A stretch of DNA of 64,000 nt from NCBI RefSeq assembly GCF_008369915.1, contig NZ_VSRN01000001.1:6506501-6570500 (forward strand), written 5' to 3'. The notes under the pieces were generated by a model. The model had not been told where the DNA came from and made no database searches. It was given only the letters and a program-made list of their open reading frames with translations. Positions 58,218-64,000 of this stretch are shown piece by piece. The position numbers were made by a program, and so were the translations under genes. The stretch is from Dyadobacter sp. UC 10 (lineage in GTDB: Bacteria; Bacteroidota; Bacteroidia; Cytophagales; Spirosomataceae). Each line of letters opens with the position of its first letter. Position 1 is the first letter of the stretch.

Positions 58218-61200
58218 CTATTTTTTTGAAATCCACAAAACAACCGGCGCTTCTCCCGACAATGCAACCGGAATGATCTTACCGCCTCTGATCACCTGCT
58301 CCTTCCCAATATATTGACCAGAGACAGGGTCTATTTTTTTCAGTATAAAACTGCCTTTAAATCGTGTCATGTCAATTTGCATGGATGTTGGTTTTTCGGT
58401 GTAAATGATTTTACCTCTCTCACTATTTTCCAGTTCAAAAACACCCCCATCTGAATGCGGAACAACGTGCATGTCTGCAATTTGTGCCAACACTTTTGAA
58501 TCCGTCAACCCAGGCAAAGTACTTAGGGAGCCTCCCGCCAGCAATACTGCCCAGGCGAACCGATCGGCTCCGTCCGCATTGTAAAGCACCGGCTTTTCCG
58601 GGTGTTTTTTCCGGTATTCCAGAACACTGTTGTAAACGGATTGAAATGAAACTTTGCCTGCTTTCTGAATGCGTGCATGTTGCCTCGGTGCCAGGTTTTT
58701 GCCGCCCTCAGGTGCATAAAAGCCGCCATTTTCACGCATTTGCCAATATCTGATATCGATCACATCTACAATTTTCTGATAGGCCGGATCTGCCAGGATA
58801 GAGTCCTGTACATCTTTTGTGGCACTTAACGCAACCAGTGCATTCCTTCCTTTTTCTCTTTCCCATTCCGCAATCACATCCAGCCAAAACTTGACAAAAT
58901 GCAGGGGACCGGTATATTCCGCACTCACAAAATGGATCACGCTTCCATTCTCAGAAAAGTTATCGAGACTTTTTCGGATGTAAGCCCGGTGCAGTTCCCT
59001 GCGGACGGGATGTGAAACGTCATAAAACTGATCAGCCATGAAAATCCTTTTATCGCCCGCGTAAGGCGGCGGCTCGGGGAAGCCGGTATTGTTGATATTG
59101 TTTGCCGGCCGCCATGGAAAATCGGCATAATGCGCCCCGGCTTCAAGGATATTATGCTGAAAATAATGCTGGTGAAACAGTACCAGGCCTTTCTGATCGG
59201 CCAGGGTAGCGAACTGCTGCAAACGGTTCCAATACCACGCATTGTACTTTGTCAGGTCATATTTACTCAAATTATCCCACGCACTTCCCTCTCCGCTTCT
59301 TGCAAAAGGCTGCTCATAAAAAGGCGCCCAAACTTCACCGTCCATGCGCCTCGTCCGCTCATGATCATCGCGGCGGCGGTCGTACCAAAGGCCGTAGTTG
59401 TGATCTATTACAGTGACATTTTTGGCAACCAGAGAATCTGTCATTTCTTCCAGAATATCAGTCACCCCCGCCCCATACCTGCCCGGTACAAACCTGGTGA
59501 TGTGCGGTTTAGCAGATTTCACATCATGCGGTCTCAAACTCCCACGCCACCACGGCACCTCCTGCCGCCCACCAGTCAAAACCTTCCCATCTCGCAAAAG
59601 GAGTCCGTTTTTTATCGTCAGCAGAGGTATTTTGGATGGAGGAGAGGGAGGAAAGGGAGGACGGGGACGAAGGTTTTTCTGCTTTCTCCCTTCCTCCCAT
59701 TCCTCCCTTCCCTCCCCTTCCCCCCCCTTCCTTTCAATCCAATCCCGTAACACGAGAGCCGGCTCATACGAGCTGGCTGCCAATTTTGCGGCTTGCTCGA
59801 TCGTCGGACTACTTGATGCTTCCGATTCCTTCGGCATTAAGAATGCACGGTCAAGCGCCTCTTTTCCAATCCTTTCCGACAATTGTGCATAGTATAAACT
59901 GCGTGGCTGGATGTGCTCATTTACATTTTCCCAGTATCCGTCGCCCGCAAACTGTGACCAGATCCCGAAAGCATAATTGACAGCCCCGGGCGGACTGAAA
60001 TTCTCGACCCGGGAAGCGCTGCATTGCCATAAAACACTGTTTGCCGCTGTCCAGCCGGCACCCTGTCCGTCCTGCCCGCGATTGCAGAAACGCAATGCAT
60101 TACCGTCGATATTGACATTATCGTAAAGTGCCCCGGACGCCCAGCTGTCGATCGGACCGCTGAAACTGTGCGGCAAATGCGACTCGCATTGTACGAAAGC
60201 ATTTGGCCCCGGCGCAACAAAACCTACGGAAAAATCGTGATAGCCAAATTCTGCATAGCACCGCTGAAAAAGTGTCTGCTGCCCCTGGGTAAAAAAAGTA
60301 TAGCGACGCTGCCCGCCTATTTCCGAAACAGGTTCGGTTGACAGGCAGTCCTCCACAGTGATTCTGGAGGCTGTTTCAAACAATGCCACTGCCGAGCCGG
60401 CCAGGTGTTTGAAATTTACCCGCCGCACCCACGCATTTTCAGTATTCTCGACGGTAATCCCCATCCAGCGATGGTCTTCATCTTTTGGATTTTCGGTATT
60501 GAATTCCGAGTCGATCGTCAGGTTTTCAATGCCGATCTGGCTGATACGGCCCGGCCAGCTGTAAGTTTCCACACTGGCCATTCCAAATTTTGCATCCAGG
60601 GCCGTCGTAAGAGGCGCGTCGACGGTAATTTCATTTCCCGAAACCGATTTGACAATCCTGTCCCAGACAATGTCCCGCTGGCCGGGCTTCCAGCCAAGCC
60701 AGCCCGTTTCGCCGCCAAACTCCTCCATTTTTAATAGCTTGATCCATTCTTTGGTAGCGGGTCGTCGAATTCGAATTCGGCTTCCTGCTTTTATAATACC
60801 TGCATTTCTGACACGAAAAGTAGTCGCGTTAACAGGCACATACTCGTCAGTCACTTCGCTTGTATTGCCTGACCGTATATCGTTTTCACCCAAAACACGG
60901 ATCACCGTTTCCCGGGTGGTACCAGCGCCGAGCAGCACGGTACCGTCTTTTCCCGCACCGCTTCCGCGGATCACAATGCCTGATTGACGAACTATCAAAC
61001 CGCCATTCAGCTGATAAACACCCTTTTCCAACAAAACAGCACCGCGGAAGCCGTTTTCATCCAGGGGGATTTTACCTAACCAATCAATTGCAGCCTGAAT
61101 GCGTGGCGTGGCATCGCCAGGTTCGTTTTTGACAAAAATTTTGGCTGCTACCGTCGGCATTGTGAGGTTGCCGCCCTGATAACCACAATGCGAAAAGTCG

Positions 61201-61385
61201 ACAATGCGGTTTCCGAGTGAGTCGGCCGAGTAAACGAGGCGGTTGTCCTGCCCGAGCGACAGCGGCGAGGCAGGTTTTAATTTCTTTTGACCAAAACAGC
61301 AGGTAACCAAAAGGAAATACAACCCCGTTACCAACAGGGCTGTATTGAACTCAATCACCTTCGATATGTAAGTTTGTTGATTCAA
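58218..61385 (-). CDS. Large exported beta-helix protein with DUF6298 domain
   Basis: A 1055-residue secreted protein (hydrophobic ALLVTGLYFLLVTCCFG). The N-terminal half (about 70-540) is a pectate-lyase-superfamily right-handed beta-helix: VLLEKGVYQLNGGLIVRQSG, IRGSGAGKDGTVLLGAGTTR, ISQIGIENLTIDSEFN. The C-terminal part (about 600-1055) is a TIM-barrel-like DUF6298 module (LLLRDGKVLTGGRQEVPWWR, DIRYWQMRENGGFYAPEGGK). Between them is a charged and then proline-rich stretch (ERKGGEGEGREEWEEG, RPRPPFPPSPPSK) encoded by an imperfect hairpin element (59646-59707) that looks inserted. It is 19 nt after the PL1 gene. Activity on pectin is likely; mechanism unknown. Confidence 0.85.
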   Translation of the reverse strand: MNQQTYISKVIEFNTALLVTGLYFLLVTCCFGQKKLKPASPLSLGQDNRLVYSADSLGNRIVDFSHCGYQGGNLTMPTVAAKIFVKNEPGDATPRIQAAIDWLGKIPLDENGFRGAVLLEKGVYQLNGGLIVRQSGIVIRGSGAGKDGTVLLGAGTTRETVIRVLGENDIRSGNTSEVTDEYVPVNATTFRVRNAGIIKAGSRIRIRRPATKEWIKLLKMEEFGGETGWLGWKPGQRDIVWDRIVKSVSGNEITVDAPLTTALDAKFGMASVETYSWPGRISQIGIENLTIDSEFNTENPKDEDHRWMGITVENTENAWVRRVNFKHLAGSAVALFETASRITVEDCLSTEPVSEIGGQRRYTFFTQGQQTLFQRCYAEFGYHDFSVGFVAPGPNAFVQCESHLPHSFSGPIDSWASGALYDNVNIDGNALRFCNRGQDGQGAGWTAANSVLWQCSASRVENFSPPGAVNYAFGIWSQFAGDGYWENVNEHIQPRSLYYAQLSERIGKEALDRAFLMPKESEASSSPTIEQAAKLAASSYEPALVLRDWIERKGGEGEGREEWEEGRKQKNLRPRPPFPPSPPSKIPLLTIKNGLLLRDGKVLTGGRQEVPWWRGSLRPHDVKSAKPHITRFVPGRYGAGVTDILEEMTDSLVAKNVTVIDHNYGLWYDRRRDDHERTRRMDGEVWAPFYEQPFARSGEGSAWDNLSKYDLTKYNAWYWNRLQQFATLADQKGLVLFHQHYFQHNILEAGAHYADFPWRPANNINNTGFPEPPPYAGDKRIFMADQFYDVSHPVRRELHRAYIRKSLDNFSENGSVIHFVSAEYTGPLHFVKFWLDVIAEWEREKGRNALVALSATKDVQDSILADPAYQKIVDVIDIRYWQMRENGGFYAPEGGKNLAPRQHARIQKAGKVSFQSVYNSVLEYRKKHPEKPVLYNADGADRFAWAVLLAGGSLSTLPGLTDSKVLAQIADMHVVPHSDGGVFELENSERGKIIYTEKPTSMQIDMTRFKGSFILKKIDPVSGQYIGKEQVIRGGKIIPVALSGEAPVVLWISKK
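59646..59707. repeat. Polypurine/polypyrimidine hairpin element inside the DUF6298 gene
   Basis: Arms GGGAGGAAAGGGAGGACGGG (59646-59665) and its partner (59688-59707) pair at 18 of 20 positions around a 22-nt loop. Pyrimidine-rich sequence continues to about 59732. The element keeps the reading frame and adds a low-complexity linker. Confidence 0.65.
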
Positions 61386-61404
61386 GATTGCTCGTTTGGA
61401 TTAG

Positions 61405-63117
61405 CTAGCGGCCCTGCTTCGTTTCCTTTTTTGAGGGATTTGAAGTGAAAGCGGCTAGCGTATCATGGTTATTCTTTGGGTTAGTCCAGTCTACTTTTTT
61501 CTTCGGATCAATACCGTTGATGAACTTTTCAATGTTGGAATATCCGTCGCCGCTCATGTCCTTCTGTGCATCTGCGGGATCCTTCGGATTTAAGCTGTAT
61601 TTCAACTCCCAGTCATCCGGCATTCCGTCGGTGTCGGAATCCTTGTACGGGGTGCCTTTGTATTCCGGGTAGCCTCCTACCTGCGATATGTCTGTAATGA
61701 TACCGTTTTTATAAGAATCGATCGGCAGGCGGCGGTGTTCAAATTGCGTGGTGGGCAATTTCACATTTGGGATCGGATTAATCTTCCCGGTGCGTACCTG
61801 GGTTGTAACGCGCGTGTCGACCGGGTCGCGGCGGGGTAATGTAGCGCCTGCATTCGCGAGTACATAATCGAAAGATTCTGTGGCCGACATAATGGGAAAT
61901 TCAGGCATTGGAAGCGGTTTGCTCCACTTCATTGCCTCCGTGTATTTGTCGGTATTGGGCAGATCTTCTACCTGAACGCCACCGTCCCAGTTGTTTTTGG
62001 TCACTTTTTCATTGCCTTCCATGATATTACCTTCCACATAAGCACGGCCAAAAACGAGGTGGTCGAGCTTACTTCTGCCGGCTTCCGGTTTTAGAATGCG
62101 GTGGCCAATCGGCGAATCCTTCGGTGTTTGGGGACCGGGTTTGAAATAGTTATTGATGATATTGTACATTGCCCGGTAATCGCCGCCATCGATCGAGCGG
62201 TGCACCCAGTTGAAAACCACGTTATTGGCAAAATTGAATATTCCGTACCAGCCGATCGAGGGATTCCTGCCCGCATTATTTGCCCATAAGTTGCGCATGA
62301 ACGTACAGTTTTCACCGCCGAGCGTACTGCCGAAAGAGTGGTTCCAGGTATCCAGTGTTTCAGAAAAAATCGAGTTCTGGATCGTGATATTCACGGTCGG
62401 CAGCTTCTGTTCCTGCGCGCCGGTACTGTCGTTATACATGTGCCTGTACATCGACATATTTTCATCCAAACCCCAGCTGGCCGACACGTGGTCGATCATG
62501 ATATTCCCGATCGGGTTACCGCCGATCGAGTCGTCGCGGCGGCCTACAAAAGTCTCACCGCGGCGGAAGCGCATGTGACGGATCACGACATCGTGCGTAT
62601 TGATCCAGACCGTTTCACCAGCAACACAAACGCCGTCGCCCGGGGCAGTCTGACCTGCGATGGTAATGTAAGGCGCGCGGATAATGAGCGGCGTTTTGAT
62701 CCGGATGATTCCGGCCACATTGAATACGATTATGCGTGCCCCACCCTTTTCACAAGCGTCGCGCAAAGTGCCGGGACCGCTGTCTTCCAGACTGGTTACC
62801 ACGTAAACTTTCCCGCCACGTCCACCAAAACTGAAAGCGCCACCGCCCTGAGCGCCAGGAAATGCGGGAATATCGGATTGGGGCAGGTCAACCGGCCGGG
62901 CAGCCCAGGGAATATAAGGTTTCCCCGCTTTCGCCTCTGCTTCAATAATCGGCAATGCTTTTTGCCAGGCAATTTCAGACCTCCTCGCAGCTTCCGCCAG
63001 CAAAGAATCACTGGTCTTCTGAGCCGCCGCGGGGATTTTGGGGTATTGAGCGAAAGCACTTCCGGAAGCCAGCAACATGGCTATTAATGTGTAGTGGGGT
63101 ATTTTTGGGATATTCAT
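61405..63117 (-). CDS. Secreted pectate lyase-like protein (polysaccharide lyase family 1)
   Basis: A 570-residue exported beta-helix enzyme (signal ending LASGSAFAQ). The PL1 signs are AFPGAQGGGAFSFGGRGGKV near 85, VVTSLEDSGPGTLRDAC near 106, ITIAGQTAPGDGVCVAGETV near 150, VVIRHMRFRRGE near 176 and IMIDHVSASWGLDENMSMYR near 204, where the WIDH-type strand and calcium/catalytic region lie. The C-terminus has a thrombospondin-3-like calcium segment (DTDGMPDDWELKYSLNPKDP, DMSGDGYSNIEKFING). It cleaves homogalacturonan by beta-elimination if active. It follows the partial SusD across a repeat-filled 227-bp spacer. Confidence 0.9.
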   Translation of the reverse strand: MNIPKIPHYTLIAMLLASGSAFAQYPKIPAAAQKTSDSLLAEAARRSEIAWQKALPIIEAEAKAGKPYIPWAARPVDLPQSDIPAFPGAQGGGAFSFGGRGGKVYVVTSLEDSGPGTLRDACEKGGARIIVFNVAGIIRIKTPLIIRAPYITIAGQTAPGDGVCVAGETVWINTHDVVIRHMRFRRGETFVGRRDDSIGGNPIGNIMIDHVSASWGLDENMSMYRHMYNDSTGAQEQKLPTVNITIQNSIFSETLDTWNHSFGSTLGGENCTFMRNLWANNAGRNPSIGWYGIFNFANNVVFNWVHRSIDGGDYRAMYNIINNYFKPGPQTPKDSPIGHRILKPEAGRSKLDHLVFGRAYVEGNIMEGNEKVTKNNWDGGVQVEDLPNTDKYTEAMKWSKPLPMPEFPIMSATESFDYVLANAGATLPRRDPVDTRVTTQVRTGKINPIPNVKLPTTQFEHRRLPIDSYKNGIITDISQVGGYPEYKGTPYKDSDTDGMPDDWELKYSLNPKDPADAQKDMSGDGYSNIEKFINGIDPKKKVDWTNPKNNHDTLAAFTSNPSKKETKQGR

Positions 63118-63139
63118 GGAAAGTGGGTTTTGGGTTTGC

Positions 63140-63341
63140 TGTTGGCTCTTAGCTTTTGGCTGTTAGCTTTTAGCTGTTAGCGGTTAGCTTTTGGCTTTTA
63201 GCTGTTGGCTTATTTGCGTTGATTGTAATAGTTGGAATTATGGTTTTAGGGTAAAATTTTCCGTATCCGAGATAGCTGAAACTAATAGCTAATGGCTAAT
63301 GGCTAATAGCTAACAGCTAAAAGCCAATAGCCAACAGCCAG
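63140..63341. repeat. Inverted arrays of a degenerate heptamer in the susD-PL1 spacer
   Basis: Ten head-to-tail heptamers of the form NNTTRGC (63140-63209) face at least eight complementary heptamers GCYAANN (63281-63336, then GCCAG). The two arms can fold into a long imperfect hairpin around a 70-nt loop. The right arm begins right after the SusD stop codon. Confidence 0.8.
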
Positions 63342-63344
63342 TCC

Positions 63345-64000
63345 CTACCTCAACGGATCAAAACTGCCTGACGGCCAGCCCGCGGTTTGTTCCAGTTTTG
63401 GATTGTTGGCCAGGGCTGCGGGGGGGATTGCGAAATAATAATATTCGGGCAGCCAGTTTATTTTGTATTTGGTGTCCAGCACCCTGGGAACAATCTCGAA
63501 ATACCGCAGGTAGGCTGAATCCAGCGGCATAGCATCGCGGCGCGTTGCGAAATCGGCTCCGGCGATGGCAGAGGTTTTGAGTTTCACGTCGATTCCCGTC
63601 CTGGTTTTTCCGTTCAATACCGTTTCAAATTTTTTCCACCTTCTCAAATCCCAGAAACGTTTTCCTTCGAAAGCGAATTCGATCTGACGTTCATACGAAA
63701 TGGCGTCGAACATTTCCTGGCGCGTCATTTTTGCTTTTAAACCATATAATCCGTCGGCCCCGGCGTCGATCCCCGCTCTCTTCCGGACTGCGATCAGCTG
63801 GTCGTAAGCTTCCTGAACCTGGTTAATGCCGCAGGCGGCTTCGGCGTAATTGAGCAATACTTCGGCATACCTCAGTTCGATCCAGTCGCCGCCGCTGTTT
63901 ACAACTGCTCCGGTGGGCAAGTTCGGGTCGATCGCCTTTCGGGCATAAAATCCCGTGGTAGTTGCTTTTTGCTCAACGGTTTTATTGTCAACCAGGTAAG
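63345..64000 (-). CDS. RagB/SusD family protein (partial, N-terminus off the right edge)
   Basis: The minus-strand frame is open to the window edge, so the start lies outside; a TTG at 63920 is not the true start because the coding sequence continues upstream (KATTTGFYARKAIDPN). About 218 C-terminal residues are present, with the SusD blocks WIELRYAEVLLNYAEAACGI, YERQIEFAFEGKRFWDLRRW and the ending KINWLPEYYYFAIPPAALAN then NPKLEQTAGW. Its SusC partner should lie just to the right. It probably leads, with that SusC, the pectate-lyase operon. Confidence 0.92.
   Translation of the reverse strand, partial: YLVDNKTVEQKATTTGFYARKAIDPNLPTGAVVNSGGDWIELRYAEVLLNYAEAACGINQVQEAYDQLIAVRKRAGIDAGADGLYGLKAKMTRQEMFDAISYERQIEFAFEGKRFWDLRRWKKFETVLNGKTRTGIDVKLKTSAIAGADFATRRDAMPLDSAYLRYFEIVPRVLDTKYKINWLPEYYYFAIPPAALANNPKLEQTAGWPSGSFDPLR

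Noticed and set aside
63140..63341. CRISPR array
   Set aside because: The units are 7 bp without spacers of constant size and are arranged as opposed arrays; there are no cas genes.

Overview
The window looks like a chromosomal segment of a Bacteroidota bacterium of the Cytophagales/Spirosomaceae type; a Dyadobacter-like soil or plant-associated organism is my best guess. The signs are three complete SusC/SusD pairs plus one partial SusD, an ECF sigma/FecR/TonB-receptor relay, many secreted glycan-active enzymes with SPI, SPII or Tat signals, Bacteroidota-style promoters (TTTG-N19-TAnnTTTG) and moderate GC. No rRNA, CRISPR array or complete prophage is visible. One tRNA is present (Lys, TTT).

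Layout. (1) 1-7.9 kb, minus strand: SusC, SusD, a Tat-exported Gfo/Idh/MocA oxidoreductase and an edge-truncated class III aminotransferase, with a GntR/FCD regulator nearby. (2) 8.2-9.6 kb: a YadA-head/peptidase S74 surface protein beside a frameshifted relic. (3) 9.9-17.0 kb, plus strand: ECF sigma, FecR, STN-type SusC, SusD and a strong terminator. (4) 17-24.9 kb: a patchwork of small genes and relics (LuxR fragment, AraC regulator, outer-membrane barrel, LpxL-like acyltransferase, RibD fragment, GNAT, uvrA relic). It ends in a small AT-rich segment bounded by a 29/31-bp copy of the 3' end of a tRNA-Lys gene. (5) 25.3-26.7 kb: a WG-repeat protein. (6) 26.7-36.4 kb, minus strand: one long sugar operon, read from its promoter as DeoR regulator, L-fucose/arabinose-isomerase-like protein, split transketolase (two genes), DUF1593 hydrolase, RbsB-like lipoprotein, DUF2291, RbsA-like ATPase, RbsC-like permease. 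(7) 36.6-39.7 kb: DUF1080, FISUMP protein, a higBA toxin-antitoxin pair and a decayed second copy. (8) 39.7-51.6 kb, minus strand: FGGY kinase, DUF5060/apiosidase-like hydrolase, SusC, SusD, BNR-propeller protein, GH127. (9) 51.7-64 kb: a plus-strand DUF5703 (GH95-like) enzyme facing a minus-strand run of partial SusD, PL1 pectate lyase, DUF6298 beta-helix protein, MGH1-like hydrolase, BNR protein, TIM-barrel epimerase/isomerase and DUF3826.

How it may work together. Regions 6, 8 and 9 read as a plant-pectin (possibly rhamnogalacturonan-II) utilisation island. Outer-membrane SusCD pairs import oligosaccharides, and pectate lyase, GH127, apiosidase-like and propeller enzymes trim them. An RbsABC-type importer then takes up a released pentose, which passes through an isomerase, a FGGY kinase and a split transketolase. 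This parts list resembles the described D-apiose route (isomerase, apulose kinase, two-subunit apulose-4-phosphate transketolase). If that assignment holds, the window carries both apiose release and apiose catabolism, with a DeoR protein as the likely common switch. Substrates are inferred from family and context, not proven.
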